A stretch of DNA of 64,000 bases from DATLNF01 sp963765815 (GCA_963765815.1 CAVXXT010000007.1:434001-498000), one strand, 5' to 3'; shown: positions 9,772 through 19,682, numbered from the stretch's first letter. A program made the numbers and translations. Notes: a model not told the origin generated them from the letters alone.

Positions 9772-10357
9772 TCAGCGGCCCTTCGGCCAGGCGTCGTCGG
9801 GGAAGCCGGCCGGCGGTGCGCCGACCAGCTCGCGGAGCCGGGCGAGGCGCTTCGCGCCGATCAGCCGGTACGCCGGACCGTCAGCGCGCGGCCCGAGCAG
9901 CGCGGCCGGCAGACCGGCCCGCGCGAGCGCCGCGCCGATGCCCGGCCAGCTGCTCTCGTCCTGCGGGCCGAGCCGCAGCAGGTAGCCCTGCAGGTCGGGT
10001 CGGCCGGCCGCGATCGCCCACCAGCGCAGGCGTGGTCCGTCGAGCACGAGGTCGACCGGCGGGCGCTTGGCGCCGGCGGTGGACCAGCGCGTCGCGAGCG
10101 CGGTCAGCACGGGAGTGAACGGGGTGCGCACCGCCAGCGCGTCGCCCTCCGCCGGCACGATCTCGCCGCCGAGCCCGAGTTCGTGCAGGGCCTCGACGAG
10201 CACCTGGACCCGCCACTGCTCGTCCTCGGGGACCACGACCAGACACCCGGGCCTGGTCGCCCTGGCGCACGACCTGGCCCGCGCCGCAGAGCAGTCCCTC
10301 GAGGTCCTCGGGGGACGCCGGCAGCGCATCGGCGGAGAAGAAGGAGAGCTGGCTCAC
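9772..10357 (-). CDS. Conserved hypothetical protein upstream of topA, one frameshift
   Basis: About 195 residues once the frame is joined. The N-terminus, reading SQLSFFSADALPASPEDLEGLL, is in one frame from the GTG at 10357. The rest (VVVPEDEQWRVQVLVEALHELG to the stop at 9772) is in another, with one extra base near 10242. The body ends in a basic RLIGAKRLARLRELVG segment. I recall a protein with a similar N-terminus beside topA in other actinobacteria, without a known function. No transmembrane segment, signal or catalytic motif is evident. It lies between topA and hppA, all on the minus strand. Confidence 0.65.
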
Positions 10358-10419
10358 CGACCCACTCTAGACGTTCCTGGTTCCCACGTTCACGGGAGAA
10401 ACGCAGGTCGGGGAGAACG

Positions 10420-10457
10420 CGACGAGGCCCGCCCCGGTGAAGGGACGGGCCTCGTCG
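10420..10457 (-). terminator. Hairpin terminator after hppA
   Basis: A 12-bp perfect stem, CGACGAGGCCCG (10420-10431) with CGGGCCTCGTCG (10446-10457), around a 14-nt loop, starts 19 nt past the hppA stop. There is no long U-tract, as is common in high-GC actinobacteria. Confidence 0.75.
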
Positions 10458-10475
10458 TACCGGCTGACGGTGCGG

Positions 10476-12773
10476 CTAGGAAGCAGCCTCGAGCTGGACC
10501 TCGGTCGCCGAGGCGACGCTGCGGCGCTTGCTGTAGAGCACCGCGGCGAAGATCGCACCGGCCGCGACCAGCGCGATCGGGATGCGCACCCAGTTGTCCT
10601 TCTCGTCGCCGATCCCGTACTTGACGACCGACGGGGCGATCAGCACGGCGACCAGGTTCATCACCTTGATCAGCGGGTTGAGCGCCGGGCCGGCGGTGTC
10701 CTTGAACGGGTCGCCGACGGTGTCGCCGATGACCGTCGCCTTGTGCGCCTCGGAGCCCTTGCCGCCGTGGACGCCCTCCTCGACCAGCTTCTTGGCGTTG
10801 TCCCACGCGCCACCGGCGTTGGACAGGAAGACGGCCATCAGCTGACCGGCGGCGATGGCGCCACCGAGGAACGCGCCGAGCGGGCCGTAGCCGAGGCCGA
10901 AGCCGATGGCGACGGGAGCGAGGATCGCCAGCACACCCGGCGTGAGCAGCTCGCGGAGCGAGTCGCGGGTGCAGATGTCGACGACCGCGCCGTAGTCGGG
11001 CTTCTCGGTGTAGTCCATGATCCCGGGGTGCTCGCGGAACTGCTTGCGCACCTCGTAGACCACGCGGCCCGCGGCGCGTGACACCGCGTTGATGGCGAGC
11101 GCGGAGAACAGGAACGTGACCGACGCGCCGACGACGAGGCCGACGAGCACCTCGGGCCGGTCGATCGAGAGCGAGAAGCTCTCCGGGTCGATCCCGGCGT
11201 CCCCCAGCGCGGTGTGCACGACGGCCTTGAACGACCCGAACAGCGACGTGGCTGCGAGCACCGCGGTCGCGATCGCCATGCCCTTGGTGATGGCCTTGGT
11301 GGTGTTACCCACGGCGTCGAGGCCGGCCATGATCTCGTCGGCCTCCTCGCCCAGGCCGCCGGACATCTCGGCGATGCCGTGCGCGTTGTCCGACACCGGG
11401 CCGTAGGTGTCCATCGAGACGATGACGCCGACGGTCGTGAGCAGGCCCATGCCGGTCAGCGCCACGGCGTACAGCGCCACCTCGGCGTTGCCGCGGCCCA
11501 GGAGGTAGGAGCCGTAGACCGACGCGCCGAGGAGCAGCGCGGAGTAGACGGAGCTCTCCAGGCCGACCGAGATGCCCGACAGGATCGTCGTGGCCGGACC
11601 GGTGAGGGAGGACTTGGCGATGTCCTGCACCGGCTTGCGCTCGGTGGCGGTGAAGTACTCCGTGAGGACCTGGATCACCGACGCGAGGACGAGGCCGATG
11701 ATGACGGCGGTCGTCGCGATGACCCGCGGGTCGCCGTTGAGACCCTGGATGGTCTCGTCGACGCCCTTGAGCTTGGAGAACGAGTCGGGCAGGTAGGTGT
11801 ACGCCGCGACGCCGACGGCCAAAGCCGACGCGGCCGCGGAGTAGAAGAAGCCGCGGTTGATGGCGGCCATGCCGTTGCGGTCGCTGTCCTTGGGGGACAC
11901 GGCGAAGATGCCGAGGATCGACGTGAGGACGCCGATGCCGCGGACGATCAGCGGGAAGATGACGCCCTTGATGCCGAAGGCCGCGTTGCCGAGGATCAGC
12001 GAGGCGACCAGGGTCACCTCGTAGGACTCGAACAGGTCGGCGGCCATGCCGGCGCAGTCGCCGACGTTGTCGCCGACGTTGTCGGCGATGGTCGCGGCGT
12101 TGCGGGGGTCGTCCTCAGGGATGCCCTGCTCGACCTTGCCGACCAGGTCGGCGCCGACGTCGGCGGCCTTGGTGAAGATGCCGCCGCCGACCCGCATGAA
12201 CATCGCGAGCAGCGCGCCGCCGAAGCCGAAGCCGACGAGGACGTTGGGCGACTCCTCCTGGTAGATGAGGATGACGACGGTCGCGCCGAGCAGGCCGAGG
12301 CCGACGGTGAACATGCCGGCGACTCCGCCGGTGCGGAAGGCGATGCGCAGCGCCCGCTTGAGACCGGACTCCTGCGCGGCGGCCGCGACCCGGACGTTGC
12401 CGCGGACGGCGAGGCCCATGCCGGCGTACCCGGTGATCGCCGACAGCGCGGCGCCGACCACGAAGAAGATCGAGCGGCCGAACAGCACCTTGTTCGAGTC
12501 GGCCGGGAGCGCGAACAGCACGAAGAAGGTGAGCGCGACGAAGATCGCGAGCGTGCGGAACTGACGGGCCAGGTAGGCGTTGGCGCCCTCCTGGATCGCC
12601 TTGGCGATCTCCTGCATCTTCGCCGAGCCCTGGCTCGCGGCCAGGACCTCACGCGAGAGGTAGTAGGCGACGCCCAGGGCGAGGAACGAGATCGCGAAGA
12701 TCACCAGGACGACCGTGTGGTCGCTGCCCTCGATCTTCGGAATCGTCCCGCCGCCTACGGCGAGGAACTGCAT
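10476..12773 (-). CDS. hppA: Membrane proton-translocating pyrophosphatase, K+-independent type
   Basis: Integral membrane pump that couples pyrophosphate hydrolysis to H+ export. It has 765 residues with about 15-16 membrane segments. The catalytic EVGADLVGKVE and the DNVGDNVGDCAGMAADLFESYE region (read in parts) are intact, as is the GDTVGDPFKDTAGPALNPLIK region near the C-terminus. The determinant GNTTKA carries Lys where K+-dependent enzymes have Ala (GNTTAA), so it should be K+-independent and proton-pumping. The ATG has a strong AAGGAGGACGC leader. A hairpin terminator follows. In Streptomyces the same neighbours (topA side, RsbW-like, BldG) flank hppA (recalled). Confidence 0.95.
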   Translation of the reverse strand: MQFLAVGGGTIPKIEGSDHTVVLVIFAISFLALGVAYYLSREVLAASQGSAKMQEIAKAIQEGANAYLARQFRTLAIFVALTFFVLFALPADSNKVLFGRSIFFVVGAALSAITGYAGMGLAVRGNVRVAAAAQESGLKRALRIAFRTGGVAGMFTVGLGLLGATVVILIYQEESPNVLVGFGFGGALLAMFMRVGGGIFTKAADVGADLVGKVEQGIPEDDPRNAATIADNVGDNVGDCAGMAADLFESYEVTLVASLILGNAAFGIKGVIFPLIVRGIGVLTSILGIFAVSPKDSDRNGMAAINRGFFYSAAASALAVGVAAYTYLPDSFSKLKGVDETIQGLNGDPRVIATTAVIIGLVLASVIQVLTEYFTATERKPVQDIAKSSLTGPATTILSGISVGLESSVYSALLLGASVYGSYLLGRGNAEVALYAVALTGMGLLTTVGVIVSMDTYGPVSDNAHGIAEMSGGLGEEADEIMAGLDAVGNTTKAITKGMAIATAVLAATSLFGSFKAVVHTALGDAGIDPESFSLSIDRPEVLVGLVVGASVTFLFSALAINAVSRAAGRVVYEVRKQFREHPGIMDYTEKPDYGAVVDICTRDSLRELLTPGVLAILAPVAIGFGLGYGPLGAFLGGAIAAGQLMAVFLSNAGGAWDNAKKLVEEGVHGGKGSEAHKATVIGDTVGDPFKDTAGPALNPLIKVMNLVAVLIAPSVVKYGIGDEKDNWVRIPIALVAAGAIFAAVLYSKRRSVASATEVQLEAAS

Positions 12774-12948
12774 GCGTCCTCCTTGACGACATGGGCGCAC
12801 GCCACCGCCGCTCGCTGCCGAGCGTGGGTGTCGTGCAGATGGTCTTCTCGGCGCGCGCAGGGCCGCCTCGTGGCGGGGAGTGTACGCACCCGGCCGCCAC
12901 CGGGACAAAGCGCCGCGCGGGAGACCGCCAGGGGCGCGACGGGCGGGC

Positions 12949-13368
12949 CTAGGCCTTGAGCGGCCAGCGCATCCGGACGACGGTCCCCGGGTTGGCGGTG
13001 GTGACCTCGACGTCGTCGACCAGCCCGGAGACCACGGCCAGCCCGACGCCGGACGGCAGGTCGCCGTCGAGGTCCTCGGCGACGTCCATCAGGTCGACCA
13101 GGGAGACCTCGGGGTCGGCCGGGGCGCCGTCCGACACCGTCACGGTGAACGTGGCGTCGTCGTCGGCGAACGTGACGACCACGTCGGAGGTCAGGTCGTT
13201 GCGGCGGTGGGCGCCGACCGCGCGGGCGCAGGCCTCGCCGACGGCGAGCTTGACCTCGTCGACGAGGGAGTCGTCCAGCCCGCAGCGCCGCCCGACGGTG
13301 GACGCGATCAGGCGAGCGGTGCGGACGTTGGCAGGAAGGGGGCTGAACCCGAGCTCGACGGTAGGCAC
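12949..13368 (-). CDS. Anti-sigma factor, RsbW-like serine kinase/ATPase
   Basis: A 139-residue protein of the HATPase_c_2 (GHKL) family that binds a sigma factor and phosphorylates its antagonist. The N box is near residues 35-52 (DEVKLAVGEACARAVGAH), with the ATP-lid glycines in DLPSGVGLAVVSGLVDDVEV. It lies 16 bp downstream of the STAS gene in the same direction, the usual partner pair. No sigma factor gene is adjacent. The matching pair in Streptomyces is the one downstream of bldG (recalled), which influences development and stress through remote sigma factors. Catalytic Asn in the N box is replaced in this alignment by Glu/Ala, so kinase activity should be tested rather than assumed. 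Confidence 0.85.
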   Translation of the reverse strand: MPTVELGFSPLPANVRTARLIASTVGRRCGLDDSLVDEVKLAVGEACARAVGAHRRNDLTSDVVVTFADDDATFTVTVSDGAPADPEVSLVDLMDVAEDLDGDLPSGVGLAVVSGLVDDVEVTTANPGTVVRMRWPLKA

Positions 13369-13384
13369 GTGTGAGTCGGGCAGA

Positions 13385-13726
13385 TCAGTCGGTGGCCGAG
13401 ACGGCCTCGTCGACGGTGGCGTGGATCGGGAAGACCTTGGTCAGCCCCGTGATCCGGAAGATCTTGAGGATGCGCTCCTGGGTGCAGACCAGGCGCAGCG
13501 AGCCCTCGTGCGCGCGGACCCGCTTGAGGCCGCCGACGAGCACGCCGAGCCCGGTCGAGTCGAGGAAGTCGACGTTCTCCATGTCGACGACCAGGTGGTA
13601 GGCACCACCCGACACCAGGTCGATGAGCTGCTCGCGGAGCTTCGGCGCGGTGTAGACGTCGATCTCCCCGCCGACCACGACGACGGTGCGGTCTCCCTCG
13701 GTGCGGGTCTCGAGAGACAGGTCCAC
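13385..13726 (-). CDS. Anti-anti-sigma factor, STAS domain (BldG/RsbV-like)
   Basis: A 113-residue single STAS domain. The phosphorylatable serine is in NVDFLDSTGLGVLVGG (about residues 50-65), the canonical DSSG-type site. Unphosphorylated protein sequesters the anti-sigma factor and frees the sigma factor. The GTG at 13726 is chosen because AGGAGG lies 6 nt upstream and the product then starts VDLSLETR; longer open frame upstream lacks any such signal. It is first of a two-gene operon with the RsbW-like kinase and divergent from terC. Its position next to hppA and helicase matches bldG in Streptomyces (recalled), so orthology to BldG is likely. Confidence 0.9.
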   Translation of the reverse strand: MDLSLETRTEGDRTVVVVGGEIDVYTAPKLREQLIDLVSGGAYHLVVDMENVDFLDSTGLGVLVGGLKRVRAHEGSLRLVCTQERILKIFRITGLTKVFPIHATVDEAVSATD

Positions 13727-13872
13727 GAAATCCTCCTGGCAGCGCCCGAATGAACGGGAAGTCGACGGTGAGCGGTGAGCGAGGTGTGCCCCGCGTGCAG
13801 GCGTTACCCCCGCGCCCACGGATCTAACCACGAAGCGAGGTTTCCGCCAGCCGTGGGAAACTGGCTCCGGAC

Positions 13873-13891
13873 GGCCGCCGGAGCGGCGGCC
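13873..13891. other. Tight GC hairpin in the bldG-terC intergenic region
   Basis: GGCCGCCG and CGGCGGCC form an 8-bp all-GC stem on a 3-nt loop, ending 32 nt before the terC start codon. It would fold in the 5' leader of terC or act as an element in the divergent promoter region. No known metal riboswitch consensus is visible around it. Confidence 0.4.
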
Positions 13892-13923
13892 GACGACAGC
13901 GAAATCCAGGAGGCCAGCACCGC

Positions 13924-14940
13924 GTGGACGGCACACTGATCGCGTACGCCGGGTTCGTCGCGTTCGTCCTCACCGCGCTGGTGGTCGACCTCAAGGTCCT
14001 GCACAAGGACGCGCACGAGGTCACCACCAAGGAAGCCGCCATCACGTCGGCCTGCTGGGTCGCGCTGGCGATGCTCTTCGCCGTCGGGGTCTTCGTGATC
14101 GAGGGGTCCGACAAGGGGACCTACTTCATCACCGGCTACCTCGTCGAGGAGTCGCTCAGCGTCGACAACATCTTCGTCTTCGTGCTGATCTTCTCGTTCT
14201 TCGCCGTACCCTCGGCCGCGCAGCACCGCGTCCTCTTCTACGGCGTGCTGGGCGCCCAGATCTTCCGGGCCATCTTCATCTTCGCCGGCGTCGCGCTGAT
14301 CGAGCGCTTCGAGTTCGTCATCTACATCTTCGGCGCGTTCCTGATCTATAGCGGGCTGAAGATGCTCAAGCACGACGGCGAGCCGATCGCGCCGGAGGAC
14401 AACCGGACACTGAAGCTGCTGAGGCGGATCATCCCGATCTCCGACAGCTACGACGGCGCGAAGCTCTTCACCCGCGAGGGCAGCGTGGGCGGCGTGCCGC
14501 AGCCGGGCAAGCGGCTCGCGACCCCGCTCTTCGCGGTGCTGGTCCTGATCGAGGTGAGCGACCTGGTGTTCGCAGTCGACTCGATCCCGGCCGTCATCGG
14601 CATCTTCCCGAACGTCGAGGCGGTCGACCCGTTCATCGTCTTCACCTCGAACATCTTCGCGATCCTCGGCCTGCGGGCGCTCTACTTCCTCCTGGCCGGC
14701 GTGGTCGGGAAGTTCCACCTGCTGCGGGTCGGCCTCGCGGCGGTGCTGAGCTTCGTCGGCACGAAGATGCTGCTCACGGCGTTCCACATCCACATCAACA
14801 CCTTCGTCAGCCTCGGCGTCATCGCGCTGTGCATCGGCGGGTCGATCTGGGCGTCGCTGAGGTGGCCGGCGAAGGAGCCGGCTCTGCCGGAGGGCACGCT
14901 GCCCAACGACGCCGACGCCTCCGACTCGCCCTTCAACTAG
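13924..14940 (+). CDS. TerC/Alx family integral membrane protein
   Basis: A 338-residue membrane protein with about nine helices, probably exporting metal ions. The Alx/MeeF members export Mn2+; tellurite-resistance TerC belongs to the same family. Family motifs are seen: EESLSVDNIFVFVLI early and EVSDLVFAVDSIPAV in the second half, with the acidic residues that line the ion path. The GTG start has AGGAGG upstream at a spacing of 9 nt. The helicase gene follows after 4 bp, so the two may be co-transcribed. The specific ion is not deducible from sequence. Confidence 0.9.
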   Translation: MDGTLIAYAGFVAFVLTALVVDLKVLHKDAHEVTTKEAAITSACWVALAMLFAVGVFVIEGSDKGTYFITGYLVEESLSVDNIFVFVLIFSFFAVPSAAQHRVLFYGVLGAQIFRAIFIFAGVALIERFEFVIYIFGAFLIYSGLKMLKHDGEPIAPEDNRTLKLLRRIIPISDSYDGAKLFTREGSVGGVPQPGKRLATPLFAVLVLIEVSDLVFAVDSIPAVIGIFPNVEAVDPFIVFTSNIFAILGLRALYFLLAGVVGKFHLLRVGLAAVLSFVGTKMLLTAFHIHINTFVSLGVIALCIGGSIWASLRWPAKEPALPEGTLPNDADASDSPFN

Positions 14941-14944
14941 TCCC

Positions 14945-17225
14945 GTGCCCCCGGGCGGCTCGATGCTGGCGCGGCTGCTCGAGGGACCGCGCTACCAGGG
15001 CCAGCTCACGCACGTCGAGCACGTCCCGCCCCGGGCCGCGACGACCACGGACTGGCCCACGTGGGTCGACCCCCTGCTCGTCGACCGGCTGGCGCTGGCC
15101 GGCATCGCTGCGCCCTACACGCACCAGTCGGCGGCCGCCGGCCTGGCCCACAGCGGCGCGCACGTCGTCCTGGCGACGGGCACCGCGAGCGGCAAGTCGC
15201 TCGGCTACCTGATGCCGGTCGTCTCCGCGCTGATCGGCGACCCGAAGGCGACGGCGCTCTACCTCGCGCCGACCAAGGCGCTCGCCGTGGACCAGCTCCG
15301 CGCGATCCGCGCGCTGTCGATCGCGCAGGTGCGGGCCGCGACCTTCGACGGCGACACGCCGCGCGAGGACCGCGACTGGGTGCGGCAGTACGCCAACCTG
15401 GTCCTCACCAACCCGGACATGCTGCACCGCGGCGTGCTGCCGGCCCACCCGCGGTGGGCGACGTTCCTGCGCGGGCTCCGCTACGTCGTCATCGACGAGT
15501 GCCACGGCTATCGCGGCGTCTTCGGCTCGCACGTGGCTCAGGTGCTGCGCCGCCTGCGCCGGCTCTGCGCGAAGTACGGGGCCGACCCGGTGTTCGTCCT
15601 CGCGTCGGCGACGGTGTCGTCCCCGGAGGTGGCCGCGGGCCGCCTGGTCGGCGCGCCGGTCGTCGCGGTCACCGACGACGCCTCACCGCGCGGGCCCATG
15701 GAGTTCGCGCTGTGGGAGCCGCCGCTGACCGACCCCGACGCCGGCGTACGCCGGTCGTCCACCGCGGAGACCGCGGACCTGCTGACCGACTGCATCGTCG
15801 ACGGCGTGCGCACGCTGGCCTTCGTCCGGTCGCGGCGCGGCGCGGAGATCATCGCGGCCCAGGTGCGCCGGCTGCTCGAGGAGGTCGACCCGTCGCTCAG
15901 GTCGCGGGTGGCGTCGTACCGCGCGGGCTACCTGCCCGAGGAGCGCCGCAAGCTCGAGGCCGACCTGCAGTCGGGCACGCTGCTCGGCGTCGCGGCGACC
16001 AACGCCCTGGAGCTCGGCGTCGACGTCAGCGGCCTCGACGCGGTGCTGCTCGCCGGCTTCCCCGGCACGGTCGCGTCGATGTGGCAGCAGGCCGGCCGCG
16101 CGGGCCGTCGGGCGACCGCGTCGCTCGCGGTGTTCGTCGCCCGCGACGACCCGCTGGACACCTACCTGGTGCACCACCCCGAGGCGCTGTTCGGCCGACC
16201 GGTCGAGGCGACGGTGCTCGACCCGGACAACGAGCACATCCTCGACCCGCACCTGTGCGCGGCCGCGTCCGAGCTGCCGCTGACCGCACCAGACCTCGAG
16301 CTGTTCGGACCGACGACGGAGGCCCGGCTCGCCAACCTGGTGCGCCGCGGCTTCCTCCGTCACCGGCCGACCGGCTGGTACTGGGCGCGGCGAGACCGGG
16401 CTAGCGACCTGGCCGACATCCGCGGCACCGGCGGCCCGCCCGTGCGGATCGTCGAGCAGTCGACCGGCCGGCTGCTCGGCACCGTCGACGCGGCCGCCTC
16501 GCACGGCGCGGTGCACGACGGCGCGGTCTACCTGCACCAGGGCGAGACCTACGTCGTCGATGTCCTCGACCTCGCTCACGACGTGGCGCTGGTGAGCGCG
16601 GCCGACCCGGACTACACGACGTCGGCGCAGGACATCACCGACATCCGCATCGTCGAGACGCTGCGCTCGGTGTCGTGGGGCGAGTCGGCGCTGCACTTCG
16701 GGGTCGTCGACGTGAGCAACCAGGTCGTCGGCTACCTGCGCAAGCGGATCTTCACCGGGGAAGTCCTCGGCGAGGAGCCGCTGCAGCTGCCGCCCCGCGA
16801 GCTGCGGACCCGCGCGGTCTGGTACACCGCCACCCTGCCGCTGCTCGCCCGGCATGGCGTGGAGTGGGCCGACGTACCCGGCGCGGCGCACGCGGCCGAG
16901 CACGCGGGCATCGGCCTGCTGCCGCTGTTCGCCACCTGCGACCGGTGGGACATCGGCGGCGTGAGCACCGCCCTGCACGAGGACACCGGGCTGCCCACGG
17001 TCTTCATGTACGACGGCCATCCCGGTGGCGCGGGCTTCGCCGAGCGCGGCTACACCGCCGGCCGGGATCACCTGCGCGCCACCCGCGAGGCGATCGCTCA
17101 CTGCGGCTGCGAGATCCGGCTGCCCGTCCTGCGTGCAGTCGCCGAAGTGCGGCAACGGCAACAACCCGCTCGACAAGGCCGGGGCGGTGCGGCTGCTCGA
17201 CGCGGTGCTCGCCGGGGCGGGCTGA
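14945..17225 (+). CDS. DEAD/DEAH-box helicase with DUF1998 zinc domain (MrfA-like), one frameshift near the 3' end
   Basis: Superfamily 2 helicase of about 760 residues. Walker A is GTASGKS, motif II is DECHGYRG, motif III SAT, and motif VI QQAGRAGR. The C-terminal DUF1998 domain should hold four cysteines, CGCE, CPSC and C; these are only all in frame if one inserted base near 17116 is removed, after which the protein ends at 17225 with GNGNNPLDKAG. Without correction the reading frame would run on to 17992 as nonsense. Bacillus MrfA of this family repairs mitomycin damage with MrfB. The start may be GTG 14945 or ATG 14963. In actinobacteria this DECH helicase is regularly beside a TadE/secretion locus, as here. 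Confidence 0.9.
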
Positions 17226-17309
17226 CCGACTCGCCCCGGTACGCGGATGGGGACGTGGGTATGCCCCCGGCGATACATTCGCCCGACTCGCGACCCGCCG
17301 GAGGACTCC

Positions 17310-18206
17310 ATGATCGTGCTCGGTCTGCTGCTGATCGCCGTATCCACGGCGCTCGGCATCGAGCTGTTCGTGAGCAACAACCACACCGAGACGGTCGGCG
17401 AGGCGTTCGGGCAGGAGATCACCCACCTGTCCGCCGGCGGCTACTACCTGCTCGGCTCGGCCACCACGGTCGCTCTCTTCTTCGGTGTCCTGCTGGTCGA
17501 CTCCGGCCTGCGCCGGATGCGCAAGCGCAAGGCCGAGCGCGAGGCGTTCGAGGCGCGTCAGGTCGAGGCGGCGCGGCAGGCGCAGTGGGAGAAGTCGGCC
17601 GCCGTGTCCGAGGCGGACCGGCTGCGCGAGGAGCTGGTCGAGGAGCGGATGAACCAGGCCACCCTGGGCGGCGTCGTGCCGCCGCCCGACCCGGACGCCG
17701 ACGCGTCCACGCAGGTCGCGGCCGCCCCGGTCGACGACCCGGAGCACGCCGAGTCCGACCACCGCGGTGTCCTGGGCCGGATCCGCCACGACCGCGAGGA
17801 GCTGCCCGAGGCGCCGACGTCCGCACCCGCGCCCGCCCGCGCGCCGGCCCCGAAGCCGGCCAAGGCGGCACCGGCGAAGGTCGCCGCGACTCCCCCGCCT
17901 CCTGCTCCCGCTCCGGCAACCGCTCCGGCCAAGGCCTCGGCCGGCCGCGCCGCGGCGGCGAAGGCGACGACCGCGCCATCCGCCGCTTCTGAGCCGGCCA
18001 CACCCACCCGCCCGTTCGCACGCGCCGGCGTCACTCCGCAGCGGCCGGCCGCGCGCAAGGCCGCGGCTCCGCCGCCGCCGGCCCCGCCGGCGCCGCAGAC
18101 CACGACCGAGGCCGGTACGCCCGTGCCGCGGCCCGAGGCCGCCACCGACGCCTTCAACGCGGCGCTCGCGCCCGCGGTCGACCGGGAGAAGCGCCCGGCC
18201 GAGTAA
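17310..18206 (+). CDS. Membrane protein with cytoplasmic coiled coil and Ala/Pro-rich tail
   Basis: A 298-residue protein of unknown function. Two transmembrane helices (about residues 2-20 and 45-65) are followed by a basic, highly charged coiled coil (RMRKRKAEREAFEARQVEAA and onward to about residue 120). A long low-complexity Ala/Pro/Lys tail runs to the C-terminus. GGAGG lies 5 nt before the ATG. The helicase lies upstream and a convergent secreted protein downstream. The first helical hairpin resembles short DUF-type membrane proteins found in many actinobacteria; no catalytic motif is visible. It could act as a scaffold at the membrane, but that is only a guess from its architecture. 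Confidence 0.8.
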   Translation: MIVLGLLLIAVSTALGIELFVSNNHTETVGEAFGQEITHLSAGGYYLLGSATTVALFFGVLLVDSGLRRMRKRKAEREAFEARQVEAARQAQWEKSAAVSEADRLREELVEERMNQATLGGVVPPPDPDADASTQVAAAPVDDPEHAESDHRGVLGRIRHDREELPEAPTSAPAPARAPAPKPAKAAPAKVAATPPPPAPAPATAPAKASAGRAAAAKATTAPSAASEPATPTRPFARAGVTPQRPAARKAAAPPPPAPPAPQTTTEAGTPVPRPEAATDAFNAALAPAVDREKRPAE

Positions 18207-18236
18207 CAGCCCCCTGCGGGTGCGGGGGTGGGCTGG

Positions 18237-19682
18237 CTACCGGAAGAGGTCGTCCCGCTGGGGGGCGTTGAGCCAGCGGCGCAGGTGGCCGGCGATGAGG
18301 AACAGCACAAGCGACCAGCCGATGCTGCTCCAGAGCTTGCGGCCCTCGAATGCGGTGGAGACGAACTCCTCCACGACCGAGCGCTGCCCGCCGCCCTGCG
18401 CGGAGGTCACCAGCTCCTCGATGTCCTGCTCGCCGAAGTCGAGCGTCTCCTCGTAGGTGCCCTCGTCCTCGGCGATCTCGGGGTCGTCGAAGTTGGGCAG
18501 CGGCGGCAGCTTGGGCGCGCCGAGCTTGGGCGAGAAGTTGCGGAACTGCAGCGCGAAGGCCTGCTTCTGCGCCAGCACGGGAGACGTGCCACGGCCGCTG
18601 CCGGACGTGGCGCTCGGGGTGGGCGCGCCGGACGCGTTGGGGTTGGCGCTCGAGCCTGATCCTGAGCCGGAGCCGGAGCCCGACCCGTTGGTGCCGGTGC
18701 CGCCGGTCGCGCCGGGCGAGGGGTTGCCGGTGGCGCCGGGCCCGGGTGTCGCGCCCGGTGAGGCGTTGGGGTCAGTGCTCGGCTCGGCGCTCGGGGAGGG
18801 CTCGGGCTGGTACGACGGGTCGGCCGAGGGCGGCGGAGGAGGCGGGGCGTCGATCCGCGCTCCGGCCGAGTCGGACCGGGGGGAGGCGAGGGTGTCGGAG
18901 CAGCCCGCGCACGCCCGGCGGTTGGCGACCAGGTAGAAGGTCTTGTCGCCCTCCTGCCCGGACTGGTAGTTGACGACGTACTCGTTGCGATCCGCGGCGA
19001 TGCCCCGCTCGACGACGGCGTCGCCGTTGGTGAACAGGTCGTAGCCGGTGAGGTCGGGCTCGTTGCCGCGGTCCCAGCGCACGGTGATCTGCTGGCCGTT
19101 CGCGGTCGCGTTGACGCCGGTCGGCTTGCGCGGCGGGACGCGCATCACGAAGGGGCGCTCGACCGTGCTGCTCGTGCCTCGCAGCCGCACGACGTGCGTG
19201 CCGTTGATCGCCGGCCGGCCCTGGCACGGGGTCCCGGGGAACGCCGGGCAGCTCGGGTCGTAGGTGAACTGCAGGTCGTAGTCGCCGCCGCCGGTGCCGC
19301 CGCCGCTGTGGCTGGCCAGCTCGTACTCGGTCGCGGAGCCGGGCATCTGCATGGTCATGGTGACCTTGCCGCCGTCGTTGAAGCCGCGGCGGATCCGGGC
19401 CTTCACGATCAGCGTCGTGCCGGTGGTGTACGTCGAGTTGGCCGGCGGCTCGGAGATCGTGCCGCTGGCGGCCAGCGCGGGGGTCGAGAGAGCGGTGACG
19501 ACGATCATCGGAGACGCGACGAGCGCGAGGCCGAGAAGCGCCATCCGCCGGGGCCACTGCCGCACTGCTGCCGTCCTCGAGGTCTGGGATGCCGGTGTCT
19601 GTCTGGTGGTGCGGGGCGTCACGTTCGTGCCTGGAACACGCCGGTCGTGCCGGGGTGTCCGGTTCAACGCCCCAGAAGCCAC
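18237..19682 (-). CDS. Secreted, C-terminally anchored protein with fibronectin-like domain
   Basis: Surface protein of up to 481 residues. A signal peptide starts after RRQ/WPRR (hydrophobic run about residues 47-70 of the longest reading, ending ALA). An Ig/fibronectin-III-like region (about 75-280) carries two cysteine pairs. A Pro/Ser/Gly-rich stalk with SGSGSG repeats and a C-terminal helix with Arg/Lys tail follow. No LPxTG or LAxTG sorting motif precedes the last helix, although sortase E is the next gene upstream on the strand. The start is uncertain: GTG 19682 is the longest, and a start nearer the signal peptide (for example ATG 19544) is possible. Function unknown. Confidence 0.8.
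   Translation of the reverse strand: MASGALNRTPRHDRRVPGTNVTPRTTRQTPASQTSRTAAVRQWPRRMALLGLALVASPMIVVTALSTPALAASGTISEPPANSTYTTGTTLIVKARIRRGFNDGGKVTMTMQMPGSATEYELASHSGGGTGGGDYDLQFTYDPSCPAFPGTPCQGRPAINGTHVVRLRGTSSTVERPFVMRVPPRKPTGVNATANGQQITVRWDRGNEPDLTGYDLFTNGDAVVERGIAADRNEYVVNYQSGQEGDKTFYLVANRRACAGCSDTLASPRSDSAGARIDAPPPPPPSADPSYQPEPSPSAEPSTDPNASPGATPGPGATGNPSPGATGGTGTNGSGSGSGSGSGSSANPNASGAPTPSATSGSGRGTSPVLAQKQAFALQFRNFSPKLGAPKLPPLPNFDDPEIAEDEGTYEETLDFGEQDIEELVTSAQGGGQRSVVEEFVSTAFEGRKLWSSIGWSLVLFLIAGHLRRWLNAPQRDDLFR

Noticed and set aside
11214..12959. A 581-codon plus-strand frame opposite hppA
   Set aside because: Composition (Asp, Gly, Arg, His-rich) and lack of motifs mark it as antisense to the highly conserved pump gene.
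13727..13923. yybP-ykoY (Mn2+) riboswitch before terC
   Set aside because: Expected because Alx/TerC genes often have one, but the conserved core sequences are not present; only a plain GC hairpin was seen.
15683..17422. A 579-codon minus-strand frame opposite the helicase
   Set aside because: Antisense shadow of an obviously conserved helicase.
18237..19682. Sortase substrate with LPxTG/LAxTG motif
   Set aside because: The C-terminus has a helix and positive tail but no sorting pentapeptide before it.
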